From Ardenticatenaceae bacterium (GTDB lineage: Bacteria; Chloroflexota; Anaerolineae; Promineifilales; Promineifilaceae), in assembly GCA_020634435.1 (NCBI GenBank), contig JACKBS010000020.1:12689-76688 (forward strand): DNA of 64,000 nucleotides, written 5' to 3'. The notes under the pieces were generated by a model. The model was not told where the DNA came from. It did not search any database and saw nothing but the letters and a program-made list of their open reading frames with translations. A program made the position numbers and the translations under genes. Shown piece after piece: positions 1 through 8,667 of the stretch (position 1 is the stretch's first letter; every line of letters begins with the position of its first letter).

Positions 1-797
1 ACCTGGAAGAAGCCGGGCGCCGCCAATGAATCGCCCGTGCCATCACCATCAGCCGTAATCAGTTCCAGGCGAGAATCTTCCCCGGCAAAGCCGCTGTGAA
101 TTAACATCTGCTGGCTGTCGGCGGCCCACTGCCAATAAAGCGGCCCACCCACGGTAAGCAGGCGGCTGTCGGCCGAGCCATCAGCCGGTACCACGTTTAG
201 CGCCATGCCGTCCGGGTGGCTGGCCAAAAAGCTCACCTGGCTGCTGTCGGGAGACCAGTACAGGTAAAACGGCGCGTCGCGCCGGTCGGCGTACAGCGGC
301 AAGGGGGCGGCTTCTGTTTCGCTATCGTCCAGCACAAAAACACCCGCTCCTGTCCGGTCAGTACCGATGGCGGCCACAAAACGGCCGTCTGGCGACCAGG
401 CCGGGAATTGGAAGCGCTGCTGCGCGCTGGTGAGCACGTGTTCCTCGCTGCCATCGGGAGCGATGGACACCAACTGCCCTTCATCATTGACAAACACAAT
501 CCGGTTGACGACCTCTCCAGGCGCGGGAACTGCCGTTGGCGCAGGCACGCTGGTTGCCGGGAGGCTCAGCTCGGCGGTGGTGGATTCGTGGGGAACGGCC
601 GTTGCTTCCACTAACTCATCACGCTCAACCTGTGACGGCCGTTCGCGCAAGAAAAAATACCAGATCGCACCACTGGCCGAGGTACCTACCAACACAAACA
701 CCATAAAAATTGAGAAGACAATCCAACAGCCGTGCGGCCGTTTAGGGGTTTCTGGCATGGCCACCATGGGGCCGTCATCAGGATCGAAGTCGTTCAT
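1..797 (-). CDS. Membrane-anchored beta-propeller (PD40/TolB-like) protein, 3' part outside window
   Basis: The open frame starts at an ATG at 797, preceded by a GAGG-type ribosome site, and runs off the left edge, so about 265 residues are visible. A short acidic N-terminus is followed by one hydrophobic segment at about residues 23-50, then a Pro/Thr/Ala-rich linker. After that come repeats of the PD40 type, with SPDGRF and SPDSSQ motifs about 45-50 residues apart. This is the usual layout of a single-span protein with an extracytoplasmic beta-propeller. Such propellers bind ligands or proteins; no specific role can be assigned. The C-terminus is not visible, so a further domain cannot be excluded. 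Confidence 0.75.
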   Translation of the reverse strand, partial: MNDFDPDDGPMVAMPETPKRPHGCWIVFSIFMVFVLVGTSASGAIWYFFLRERPSQVERDELVEATAVPHESTTAELSLPATSVPAPTAVPAPGEVVNRIVFVNDEGQLVSIAPDGSEEHVLTSAQQRFQFPAWSPDGRFVAAIGTDRTGAGVFVLDDSETEAAPLPLYADRRDAPFYLYWSPDSSQVSFLASHPDGMALNVVPADGSADSRLLTVGGPLYWQWAADSQQMLIHSGFAGEDSRLELITADGDGTGDSLAAPGFFQ

Positions 798-913
798 CAG
801 CTACCTCTTCGCGTTTTGTTTATCATAGCGCACCGGGTTGATAGGCTTTACCAATTTTAATCCAATGCCAACCTTAAACAGCAAGAAATTTGAAGAGGTT
901 GTTACGGCCGTTC

Positions 914-1417
914 ATGATAAAATCCCTCCTCATGAAACAACAAACCGTACAATCACAACCAACACAGCAGCTGCCCGAAGACGTGCGCTCGCCGTTCATC
1001 CGCCGGGCGGGCACTATTTTGGCCTTTTCCTACCCGGTTCTGGCCATATCTACCGGCTTTCGCGCCGTTTACCAGCTGTTTCTCAAGGATGAAGTAATCA
1101 ACAAGACGGGGCCGCTGCTCAGCGCCGTGGCCGCGCTGTGTTACCTGACGGCTACAATTGGCTTTGCCTACCGGCGACGTTGGGCGTGGTGGCTTTCGGT
1201 GCTCGTGCTGGGCTTTGAATCGCTGATGACGCTCATCGTCGGCACGCTCAGCATCATCAACCCAGAGCTAATTGGCAGCACCGTCTGGCGCTGGTTCGGC
1301 ATCGACTACGGCTTTTTCCCCCTCATTCAGCCGTTGCTGGGCCTGGCCTGGCTGTTCCACCCGGAAACGCTGCAATCGTACGGCATTCGCCCGGCCAGCG
1401 ACAGCAACGCAGAATAG
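914..1417 (+). CDS. Small four-helix integral membrane protein, function unknown
   Basis: The product of about 167 residues has a polar N-terminus of about 35 residues, then four hydrophobic stretches with a short basic loop (YRRRWAWW) between the second and third. I do not recognise the family. The start is uncertain: ATG at 914 has an AAGAGG about 15 bases upstream, ATG at 932 has no clear ribosome site, and an upstream TTG at 890 is also in frame. It converges on glpX with only four bases between the stop codons. Nothing in the sequence points to a substrate or partner. Confidence 0.6.
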   Translation: MIKSLLMKQQTVQSQPTQQLPEDVRSPFIRRAGTILAFSYPVLAISTGFRAVYQLFLKDEVINKTGPLLSAVAALCYLTATIGFAYRRRWAWWLSVLVLGFESLMTLIVGTLSIINPELIGSTVWRWFGIDYGFFPLIQPLLGLAWLFHPETLQSYGIRPASDSNAE

Positions 1418-1421
1418 CCAG

Positions 1422-2402
1422 CTAAAGATGGATGCCATGCTCTGCGTGGATAAAGCGGCGGGTGCCGGTTTCTGAGCGGATGAGCAAGGAGTAAGTCGAG
1501 GCATAGTTGCCCCAGAACTGCATGGCGCGCAGCAGAGCGCTGTCGGTAATACTGGTGGCGGCAAAAAAGATTTGGTTACTCGTCACCAGTTCGCTGCACG
1601 TCATGATGCGGCTTTCGTCCAGACCGGCCCGCCGAATATTTTCCCGCTCCACTGCATCTTGTGGGCGCAGCCGGGCCAGCATCGCACCACCGGACGCCTT
1701 CACAGCGCAAGCCGCCAGCACCCCCTGCGATACACCGCCAATGCCCATCAGCACATCCACGTCGGTGTCGGCCGTGGCGGCAATGAGCGCGCCTTCGGCG
1801 TCGCCTTCGTCGCGCAGCAAAACGCGGGCACCACTCTGGCGGATTTCCTCAATCAGGTCGTGATTGCGTGGCCTGTCCAGCACAATCACCGAAAGATCGC
1901 GAACCGACTTTTTCTTCTGGCGGGCAATGAGAGCCAGCGTCCAGGCAGCAGGGGCATCCATGCACTGTGGCACCAGGGCCGCTGCCGCATTGCGATCGAC
2001 GACAATTTTGTCCATGTAAACGGCTGGTACCGGCGACCAGATTGTGCCGCGCGGGGCAATGCTCACCACAGAGATAGCGCCTGGCTTGCCTCGGATGAGC
2101 AACTTGGTGCCGTCAATGGGATCAACCACTACATCGACCTCTGGGCCGTTGCCGCTGCCCACGCTCTGCCCGGTACACAGGGGCGAGTTTTCACCCAACC
2201 GGCTCTCCTCACCAATGACAATACGGCCGTTCATCTCCAAAGAGTTCAGCGCGTCAGCCATTGCCCGGGTTGCTGCCCGGTGCGCACTGGCAAAATCACC
2301 CGAGCCAACCCAGTACCCGGCCGCCAACGCCGTAGTCTCCGTCACCCGCACCAAATCCAGACCAATGTTTCGCGATAACTGCTCGTCGAATTTCTCGTTC
2401 AT
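1422..2402 (-). CDS. glpX: Class II fructose-1,6-bisphosphatase GlpX
   Basis: The 326-residue protein matches the GlpX family in length and sequence. The metal-binding DPIDGT motif lies at residues 94-99, IGEES at 63-67 replaces the usual acidic IGEGE-type segment, and glycine-rich GIGGVSQG lies near residue 218. Known role: hydrolysis of fructose 1,6-bisphosphate to fructose 6-phosphate, the committed step of gluconeogenesis, in the cytoplasm with divalent metal. It sits in the same region as gapA and yvcK, both also tied to gluconeogenic growth, which supports the call. The ATG at 2402 has only a weak ribosome site. The 5' flank is a period-7 inverted repeat. Confidence 0.93.
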   Translation of the reverse strand: MNEKFDEQLSRNIGLDLVRVTETTALAAGYWVGSGDFASAHRAATRAMADALNSLEMNGRIVIGEESRLGENSPLCTGQSVGSGNGPEVDVVVDPIDGTKLLIRGKPGAISVVSIAPRGTIWSPVPAVYMDKIVVDRNAAAALVPQCMDAPAAWTLALIARQKKKSVRDLSVIVLDRPRNHDLIEEIRQSGARVLLRDEGDAEGALIAATADTDVDVLMGIGGVSQGVLAACAVKASGGAMLARLRPQDAVERENIRRAGLDESRIMTCSELVTSNQIFFAATSITDSALLRAMQFWGNYASTYSLLIRSETGTRRFIHAEHGIHL

Positions 2403-2434
2403 GTTTTTTATTCTCGTGATGAAAAGGGGGGAAA

Positions 2435-2506
2435 GAAGTAAAAAGTTATAAGTGATAAGTGAAAAAGGGCTTCTTATTTCTCACTTTTTACTTTTCACTT
2501 ATCACT
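2435..2506. repeat. Period-7 repeat array in inverted orientation
   Basis: Between glpX and the SulP gene, AAGTGATAAGTGAAAAAG-type units are followed by their complement (CTCACTTTTTACTTTTCACT), giving an imperfect hairpin. It belongs to the heptamer-like family also seen near 9.1, 10.5, 13.2, 23.8, 38.7, 49.2, 55.8, 57.8 and 58.3 kb. Confidence 0.7.
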
Positions 2507-2529
2507 CCCCAATTCTCCCCTATCTCCGT

Positions 2530-4695
2530 TCAGTATTCCATAGCCTCTAGCAAACCAGCCGCACCCCAGGCCAGCATACCGCCCTGCAAAACCTGCACAT
2601 TCATGCAGCCAATGTGCTGCAAAGCAGCGGCAGCCCGGCGACTGCGACGGCCGCTGCGGCACACCAGCACAATTTGGCGGTCGGCGGGCAGCTTCACTTC
2701 GCTCGATAAAATCTTGGGCAGCGGCACCAACTTCGCTTCGGCGATGTGGCCCTGGCTAAACTCGCGCGGCTCGCGCACATCTACCACGTAGGGCATCTCG
2801 CTGCTGCCGTTGCTGCCTGGCCCCGGATGCAGCATGGTCCACAAAGGCAGCGGCTCGATCTGCAAAATATGGCTGGTATCGGCTTCATCAATAAGCGGAA
2901 TTTCGGCTAGAGCAATGCGCTTAGGCAAATTTTGGCACTCACGGAAGGCGCGAATGGGGCATTCGTAGATGCACACCGCCGGGTCCAGTTCCTGATAAAA
3001 CATCTTGCCGATGGCTTCATCTTCTTCCAAAATGTGACCGTCGCCCAAGAATGAATCGAAGGCCGAGGAATACATCATCTGCTGGACGCGATAGTTGGTA
3101 CCCACCATAAACACATCGCCGCCACGCTCGCGGTAGGAGCGAACCAGGCTTTCCAGCATGTGAATCCCGCTAAAGTCGCAGGTGTTCACATGGTCCAGGC
3201 GCAGCAGCAAATAGCGCTGGTCGGGATGAGCATCAGCATAACTGGTGATGAACTCTTCCACGTAATTCACGGCACCAAAATACAGATCGCCATACACCTC
3301 GATGATGGCCATTTGCGGGCAAGGCTCTTTGTCAGGCTGGTAAATGAAGTGGCTAAAGGAGTCATCGGGCAAAACGGCCTGAATTCGCGGGGTGCTGGTG
3401 CGCCAGATGAACAGACCCAACGACAGCAAGATACCCAACAGCACGGCAAACTCAATCGCCAGGAACATGGTGCCGATAAGCGTGGTAACCATGATGGCCG
3501 CATCCCCCGGATGGCTGCGCCAGATGCGGCGAATTTCTTCGCGGTCAATCATGCCGTAGGCGGTAATGATCAGTACACCAGAGAGGGCGGAGATGGGCAG
3601 ATAGGCGGCCAGAGGTGCCAGGGTAAACATGGCCACCAGCATAAAAATGCCAGAAAACAGAGCGGCCATTGGCGTACGCGCCCCAGCTTTGAAGTTTACG
3701 GCCGTTCGCGAAAATGACCCCGCGCCCGCATAACCGGAAAACAGCCCCATGAGGATATTGGCCATGCCCTGCCCCACAAACTCCTGGTTACTGTCTAACC
3801 TCTGGCCGGTTTGGGCAGAAATTGAGCGGGCGATAGCGGCCGTTTCCACCAACCCAATCGCCCCCACCGCCAATGCCCCAGCAGACAGGCGGCTGATCAA
3901 TTCCAGATTGAGCAGGGGTAAATCGGCCAGCGGGGGCAGCGTGGCGGGCAGTTGACCAATTACAGCCACATTTTGCTCGTCCAGGTGCAGCAAATACACC
4001 ACCAACGACGCCAGCACCATCGCTAGCAGGGGAATTGGCAGGCGGGCGTTAATGCGCCTCAGAACGATGATAAAAATCATGGTGCCAATGCCGACAACGG
4101 CCGTTGGCACGTGCGTCTGGCCAATTTCGGTCACCACATTCGTGACGGTGCCAATGGTGCCCGAACCACCAGATTCCAGCCCCAACAGCGGATGCAGCTG
4201 CTTGATGGCAATCAACACACCCGCGCCGCTGGCAAAACCCACAATGACGGAATGCGACACAAAATTAACCAGCATGCCCAGGCGCACCAGCCCCATGCCC
4301 AGCTGAAACACACCCACCATGACAGCCATCACCCCGGCAGCCACCACATACTGCTGCGTACCGGGCAGAACAACGGCCGTTAACGAACTGGCAATCAACA
4401 AGGAGATAGCGTTGGCTGGCCCCGTGTGCATCTGGTTGGAGGAGCCCCACAACGCCCCGATAATCGCCCCAATGATGGCGGCATAAAGCCCCATCTGCGG
4501 CGGCAATTCGGCAACCAGGGTAAAAGCAATCGACTGTGGCAGCAAAATAACCGCCACGGTTAATCCGGCCAGCAAATCCGGGCGTAAATCGGCACGATCG
4601 TACGTGCGAAACAAGTCAATTGGTCTTTTCAGGTAGTGGATTGCTGGAGCTAATGCTTGTTGTACATTGACACTGGCTCCCATCTTAGCAAGCAT
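2530..4695 (-). CDS. SulP-family anion transporter with STAS domain and C-terminal rhodanese domain
   Basis: The product is about 721 residues. The N-terminal part has the SulP signature (LTVAVILLPQSIAFTLVAEL) and about a dozen membrane segments to about residue 440. A cytoplasmic STAS domain covers about 461-560, followed by a cysteine-containing linker. A complete rhodanese domain covers about 634-721, with DVREPREF at its start and catalytic Cys679 in the CRSGRRS loop. SulP proteins carry sulfate, bicarbonate or related anions; rhodaneses transfer or bind sulfane sulfur, so the fusion suggests a sulfur-compound substrate, which is inference. ATG 4695 is preferred over an upstream in-frame TTG at 4713 because an AAGGAG lies eight bases before it. 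Confidence 0.88.
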   Translation of the reverse strand: MLAKMGASVNVQQALAPAIHYLKRPIDLFRTYDRADLRPDLLAGLTVAVILLPQSIAFTLVAELPPQMGLYAAIIGAIIGALWGSSNQMHTGPANAISLLIASSLTAVVLPGTQQYVVAAGVMAVMVGVFQLGMGLVRLGMLVNFVSHSVIVGFASGAGVLIAIKQLHPLLGLESGGSGTIGTVTNVVTEIGQTHVPTAVVGIGTMIFIIVLRRINARLPIPLLAMVLASLVVYLLHLDEQNVAVIGQLPATLPPLADLPLLNLELISRLSAGALAVGAIGLVETAAIARSISAQTGQRLDSNQEFVGQGMANILMGLFSGYAGAGSFSRTAVNFKAGARTPMAALFSGIFMLVAMFTLAPLAAYLPISALSGVLIITAYGMIDREEIRRIWRSHPGDAAIMVTTLIGTMFLAIEFAVLLGILLSLGLFIWRTSTPRIQAVLPDDSFSHFIYQPDKEPCPQMAIIEVYGDLYFGAVNYVEEFITSYADAHPDQRYLLLRLDHVNTCDFSGIHMLESLVRSYRERGGDVFMVGTNYRVQQMMYSSAFDSFLGDGHILEEDEAIGKMFYQELDPAVCIYECPIRAFRECQNLPKRIALAEIPLIDEADTSHILQIEPLPLWTMLHPGPGSNGSSEMPYVVDVREPREFSQGHIAEAKLVPLPKILSSEVKLPADRQIVLVCRSGRRSRRAAAALQHIGCMNVQVLQGGMLAWGAAGLLEAMEY

Positions 4696-4829
4696 GGAAG
4701 GTATCTCCTTCAAATTCGGGTCTGGCTGCCTGCGGCAACCAGCACACTGTGCGCCGCCAACCGCAAACGTATGTCATGGACAGATCCATGTTTTACTCTC
4801 TTCAATTTTAGCGAGGTATTGACTTTGGG

Positions 4830-4858
4830 AGTGTACGTCGGGGAGAAACGGCCGTCAA
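4830..4858 (-). promoter_or_regulatory. Sigma70-type promoter of the SulP-rhodanese gene
   Basis: On the minus strand TTGACG (4858-4853), a 17-base spacer and TACACT (4835-4830) form a good -35/-10 pair about 135 bases before the start codon. An ACGGCCGT copy overlaps the end of the -35 box and the spacer. Confidence 0.55.
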
Positions 4859-4891
4859 CCCAAAACAGGCACTTTTTACACGACCCTTACA

Positions 4892-5566
4892 CTAAAATGG
4901 CGGCAGATTTTGTGAGGCCGACTCCCCAATGGGCAGGCTGTCAAAATCCAGCACGCGGTAGGGGTAAACGTTGACGATCGTCGTTTCCTCAAACTGGGTC
5001 ACGGTGGTGGTGTCACGGCGGTAGATATGGATGTGGCCGTGCAGCATCAGCTTTGGTTTTACCCATTGCAGCAGGTTGCGCATGATCTTAAAACCAGTGT
5101 GGGGAATATCGGTCTTATCGTGTATGCCGTAGGGCGGGGAATGGGTAACGAGAATATCCAGGAAACGGCCGTGTCGCAGTTTGTTTTTCAGCAGCATCGG
5201 CAGCAGTTGCGCCACCTGGTAGCGCATTTCCGATTCCGTGTACATGAACGGCGCATTGGGGCGATACCGCATCGAGCCTTCCAGGCCCGCCAACAGCAAC
5301 CCTTCGCGCTTCACCACACGGGCATGAATGTCATCGCCACCCTGAACCTGCTCCAAAATGCGTCCTTCCACTGTGTACTGCGGCCCCTTATCGTGGTTAC
5401 CGCGCACATACACCAACCGACGGTCCAGCGCCGACACTAAAAATTCCAAGTAATAAAACGGCAGATCGCCACAGCCAATGATCAGATCGATGTCAGGATG
5501 CTTGGTCCGCACATCGGTGCAATACAGTTGGTCCATTACCCGGTCGCTGACCGCCAAGATTTTCAT
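4892..5566 (-). CDS. Calcineurin-like metallophosphoesterase
   Basis: The protein is about 224 residues and carries the conserved metal-binding blocks of this superfamily in order: the N-terminal strand LAVSD, GCGDLP, GNHD, THSPPYG and a C-terminal HGHIH. These ligands hold a dinuclear metal centre that cleaves phosphoester bonds; the physiological substrate cannot be told from the sequence. ATG 5566 overlaps the stop codon of the upstream MazG-like gene as ATGA, a sign of translational coupling. An in-frame ATG at 5578 would add four residues. The pairing with a nucleotide pyrophosphohydrolase suggests, as inference, a role in nucleotide or house-cleaning metabolism. Confidence 0.85.
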   Translation of the reverse strand: MKILAVSDRVMDQLYCTDVRTKHPDIDLIIGCGDLPFYYLEFLVSALDRRLVYVRGNHDKGPQYTVEGRILEQVQGGDDIHARVVKREGLLLAGLEGSMRYRPNAPFMYTESEMRYQVAQLLPMLLKNKLRHGRFLDILVTHSPPYGIHDKTDIPHTGFKIMRNLLQWVKPKLMLHGHIHIYRRDTTTVTQFEETTIVNVYPYRVLDFDSLPIGESASQNLPPF

Positions 5567-5868
5567 GGGTCGGGCCATTCGCGGTGTTGGTTGATGGCCA
5601 GTTTGTCCAAAATTGCCGCTTCCAGATCAATGCCCGTGATGCTGGCCAATTGCAGGAGGTAGAGGGCCACGTCGGCCAGCTCACCTGCCAGCTCTTCTGG
5701 CTGGGCAGCGTCGCTGCGCCATTGAAAATGTTCCAGCACTTCAGCGGCCTCAATAGCCAGCGAAGCTGCTAAATTTCGGGGGGTTTGGGGTTTGGGGGAA
5801 TCGGGAGCATACCAGCCCTTGCTGCCAACAAAAGCGTGCATTCGGGCTTCCAGTTCTTTCAGTTCCAT
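5563..5868 (-). CDS. MazG-like nucleotide pyrophosphohydrolase
   Basis: This 101-residue all-alpha protein has the MazG/dCTPase pattern: SLAIEAAEVLEHFQW and, further on, ELADVALYLLQLA, giving the EExxE...ExxD metal site. The family hydrolyses NTPs or dNTPs, often non-canonical ones, to the monophosphate and pyrophosphate. Single-domain length matches the compact RS21-C6/YpjD-like branch, not the two-domain E. coli MazG. Its stop codon overlaps the start of the metallophosphoesterase gene, so the two are probably one operon. The ribosome site before ATG 5868 is weak. Confidence 0.85.
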   Translation of the reverse strand: MELKELEARMHAFVGSKGWYAPDSPKPQTPRNLAASLAIEAAEVLEHFQWRSDAAQPEELAGELADVALYLLQLASITGIDLEAAILDKLAINQHREWPDP

Positions 5869-5979
5869 CAGGGTGATTAATTTTTTACAGTACAGCGATC
5901 AGGTCAGGTTCCAGGTTGGTGCAAATCCATTTCCCTCCCCCGAAATGGAGGAAGGAAATGGGAAAGTAAAGCGATTTAA

Positions 5980-6978
5980 CTAGGCACTAGCCATGTGCCG
6001 GATCAGGTCCAGGCATTTGCAGGAGTAGCCCCATTCGTTGTCGTACCAGGACACAACCTTCACAAACGTGTCGGTGAGGGCGATGCCAGCCCCAGCGTCG
6101 AAAATGGAGGTGCGGGAGTCGCCCAGGAAGTCGGTGGACACCACGGCATCTTCGGTGTAACCCAAAATACCAGCCAGTTCGCCTTCGGAAGCGGCTTTCA
6201 TGGCGGCTTTGATCTCATCATAGCTGGCCGGTTTTGCCAGGTTCACAGTGAGGTCTACCACAGAAACGTTGGGGGTGGGTACGCGGAAAGACATGCCGGT
6301 GAGACGGCCGTTCAATTCTGGAATGACCTTGCCCACAGCTTTCGCTGCACCCGTGGAGGACGGGATGATATTTTGCCCAGCACCACGGCCACCGCGCCAA
6401 TCCTTCATCGAAGGACCGTCAACGGTTTTCTGGGTAGCGGTGGTGGCATGCACAGTGGTCATCAAACCTTCGGTGATGCCGAAGTTGTCATTCAGAACCT
6501 TGGCCAGCGGGGCCAAGCAGTTGGTGGTGCAAGAAGCGTTGGAAACGATGTCCTGGCCAGCATATGTCTTGTGGTTCACACCCATCACGAACATGGGGGT
6601 GGAATCCTTGGACGGAGCCGACATGACGACGCGCTTAGCACCCGCTTCGATGTGAGCGCGGGCTTTTTCATCGGTGAGGAACAGGCCGGTGGATTCCAGC
6701 ACGTACTCGGCACCCACTTCGTCCCACTTTAGATTTTTGGGGTCACGCTCGGCGGTGACGCGGATGGTTTTGCCATTGACGACCAGGTTGCCATCTTTTA
6801 CTTCGACGGTGCCGTTGAAACGGCCGTGTGTCGAATCATACTGCAACATGTACGCAATGTACTCTACGTCGATCAGGTCGTTGATGCCGACGATTTCGAT
6901 GTCATCTAGCTCTTGAGCACGACGAAAAACCAAACGGCCGATACGGCCGAATCCGTTGATACCTACTTTAATTGTCAT
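5980..6978 (-). CDS. gapA: Glyceraldehyde-3-phosphate dehydrogenase
   Basis: The 332-residue protein is full length for the family. It has the NAD-binding start GINGFGRIGR (residues 7-16), the catalytic Cys150 in SNASCTTNC, and the substrate-binding GRLTGMSFRVPTPNVS block. It interconverts glyceraldehyde 3-phosphate and 1,3-bisphosphoglycerate with NAD(P). ATG 6978 is chosen because an AAGGAG lies six bases before it and translation opens with MTIKVGINGFGRIG; an in-frame extension upstream (to 7092) lacks family similarity. Aspartate/leucine after GIN (NDLID) fits NAD preference, though this is not decisive. It lies between mazG-type genes and yvcK on the same strand but has its own likely promoter. 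Confidence 0.97.
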   Translation of the reverse strand: MTIKVGINGFGRIGRLVFRRAQELDDIEIVGINDLIDVEYIAYMLQYDSTHGRFNGTVEVKDGNLVVNGKTIRVTAERDPKNLKWDEVGAEYVLESTGLFLTDEKARAHIEAGAKRVVMSAPSKDSTPMFVMGVNHKTYAGQDIVSNASCTTNCLAPLAKVLNDNFGITEGLMTTVHATTATQKTVDGPSMKDWRGGRGAGQNIIPSSTGAAKAVGKVIPELNGRLTGMSFRVPTPNVSVVDLTVNLAKPASYDEIKAAMKAASEGELAGILGYTEDAVVSTDFLGDSRTSIFDAGAGIALTDTFVKVVSWYDNEWGYSCKCLDLIRHMASA

Positions 6979-7076
6979 GGATTTCTCCTTTGGTGAATAT
7001 TGAAAAACGGAAATTTCTTTTAGTAAACAGCAGATTAAGCTGGTTATGGCTTGAATTTTACCGCCGTTTACTATAC

Positions 7077-7105
7077 TTCGTAACCCCGACAAGCGTTAAC
7101 GTCAA
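7077..7105 (-). promoter_or_regulatory. Candidate promoter of gapA
   Basis: TTGACG (7105-7100), 17 bases and TACGAA (7082-7077) on the minus strand make a plausible pair about 100 bases before the gapA start. A nearby TATAGT (7075-7070) could be an alternative -10, so the exact boxes are uncertain. Confidence 0.4.
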
Positions 7106-7130
7106 ATGTCATGACTAAGCGCGTCAGGTA

Positions 7131-8438
7131 TCACGATAGCAGACGCATAACCACCTGTGCAAGTTTTGCGCCGTCATGCCGCCAGGGCCGCGCCTCATCC
7201 ACCAGATCGGCCGTTTTCATCGGCAGATTTTCCGGCGGGGTAAGCGGCACGTAAATCGTGTGGCCGCCACCGCGATCCGGGGGGATAGATTGATTGTCGT
7301 TGGCAATGACCAGGTCCAGGCAGCCAGTGGGAATATGTTCAAAAAGGGTTGCTACATGGTCAGCTACAGAGTAATTATCCGTCTCTCCGGGCTGTGTGGC
7401 AAGGTTACAAATATAAATCTTAGGTGCGCGGGCATGTTGCAGCGCTTGGGCCAGGTCTGGCACCAGCAAATTGGGCAAGATACTGGTGTACAAACTACCC
7501 GGCCCCATCACGATCAAATCGGCCTGAAAGATGGCTTGCAGCGCAGGCGGATACGCTCTAACATTTTCTGGTTGCAGGTAGACGTGCTGGATACGGCCGT
7601 TTACCTCCGGTATCGCACTTTCCCCCACCACCCGCTGAATCTCACCGTTGGGCAGCTTTACATCCGCTTCCAGGGTCACATCGGCCAGCGTGGAGGGCAG
7701 CACGCGGCCCCGCAAGGCCAGCACGCGTTCCGCCGCTAACAGTGCCTCGTCGAAGCTGCCGGTAATGCCGGTGAGCGCCGCCAGCAGCAAATTGCCAAAC
7801 GCGTGGCCTTGCAGTTCAGAACGGCCGTTTTCACCCAGCACTCCGCCAAACCGATATTGCAGCACCTGGGTCATCAACGCTTCGTCCCGCGCCAGGGCTG
7901 CGAGATTGTTGCGAAAATCGCCCGGCGGCAGCAAACCAAACTCACGCCGCAAACGGCCGCTGCTGCCCCCATCATCCGCCACGGTCACGATGGCCGTGAT
8001 GTTGCGCGTGTAGGCCGTCAGGCCACGGAGCAGACCGGGCATGCCCGTGCCACCGCCAATCGCTACAATGTTAGGCCCGCGCCCCTTGCGGCTAAAATCG
8101 TAAATCCGGTCGGCCAGGCTGGTATCGGCCCCCTGGAATGGAGCCATCAAGCCCCGCGCCATCCGGGTGACGCCCCATACCACCAGCAAGCCACCCACCA
8201 GCAACGGCAAGATGATTTGCAACGAGCCGGGCAAAAATTGCAACGTCAGGAGGTCATACACGGAGAGCGGCAGCCAGCTGCGTCGTTCTAAAAAGAAAAG
8301 CACGTTGACTACGCCAAGGCCGATAACGGCCGTTCCCACAGCAATCACCACCAGCCAGCGTTTTAAGCCAATTCCTGGTGTCAACCAGCGACTGCTAGAA
8401 AAAAAGATAAAGCGTTTCAAAAAGGATGGTCTGCGCAC
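7131..8438 (-). CDS. yvcK: YvcK-type gluconeogenesis factor with N-terminal membrane helices
   Basis: The 435-residue protein has two hydrophobic segments (about 28-50 and 73-92), then the YvcK/CofD-like domain starting at AIGGGTGMPGLLRGL (about 126-140) and continuing with VADDGGSSGRLR, PPGDFRNNL and MGPGSLYTSI. In Bacillus, YvcK binds UDP-GlcNAc, is needed on gluconeogenic carbon sources and influences cell-wall precursor flow. The membrane anchor is an N-terminal addition relative to the Bacillus form. The start is a GTG at 8438 with no ribosome site; a good promoter ends about seven bases before it, so the mRNA is probably leaderless. Location near gapA and glpX fits the role. Confidence 0.9.
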   Translation of the reverse strand: MRRPSFLKRFIFFSSSRWLTPGIGLKRWLVVIAVGTAVIGLGVVNVLFFLERRSWLPLSVYDLLTLQFLPGSLQIILPLLVGGLLVVWGVTRMARGLMAPFQGADTSLADRIYDFSRKGRGPNIVAIGGGTGMPGLLRGLTAYTRNITAIVTVADDGGSSGRLRREFGLLPPGDFRNNLAALARDEALMTQVLQYRFGGVLGENGRSELQGHAFGNLLLAALTGITGSFDEALLAAERVLALRGRVLPSTLADVTLEADVKLPNGEIQRVVGESAIPEVNGRIQHVYLQPENVRAYPPALQAIFQADLIVMGPGSLYTSILPNLLVPDLAQALQHARAPKIYICNLATQPGETDNYSVADHVATLFEHIPTGCLDLVIANDNQSIPPDRGGGHTIYVPLTPPENLPMKTADLVDEARPWRHDGAKLAQVVMRLLS

Positions 8439-8444
8439 GAGGGG

Positions 8445-8473
8445 ATTCTAGCAAGGGGTGGAGGGAGGGACAA
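8445..8473 (-). promoter_or_regulatory. Promoter placing the yvcK start codon at the transcript 5' end
   Basis: On the minus strand TTGTCC (8473-8468), 17 bases and TAGAAT (8450-8445) preceded by TGC form an extended -10 promoter. The expected start of transcription coincides with GTG 8438. Confidence 0.5.
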
Positions 8474-8631
8474 GGTGATGAAGTTAGATTTAACCACCGG
8501 CGGTCAGGCCGAAGTGGTGAGTTTGGGTGTGATGAAAAGTTGTGTAACGAGTCAGGAGCCAAGACTTGAGTCCAGCGTAAGCTTCTCTAGCGTTATACAA
8601 AAACTAATCACACCCGGTGAGTTTTTTGCCG

Positions 8632-8660
8632 TTGACAGCGGAAAACGGCCGTGTTACCAT
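8632..8660 (+). promoter_or_regulatory. Sigma70-type promoter of the trp T-box operon
   Basis: TTGACA (8632-8637), a 17-base spacer and TACCAT (8655-8660) with an upstream TG form a near-ideal promoter. The spacer contains an ACGGCCGT copy. The same TGTTACCAT -10 element occurs in the metA and pyrC leaders. A 68-codon open frame at 8475-8681 overlaps this promoter and is not considered a gene. Confidence 0.7.
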
Positions 8661-8667
8661 TTTGCCC

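Noticed and set aside
5930..5968. Inverted repeat CCATTTCCCTCC / GGAGG...GGAAATGG after gapA considered as a terminator
   Set aside because: The pairing is imperfect and no T-run follows on the gapA strand.
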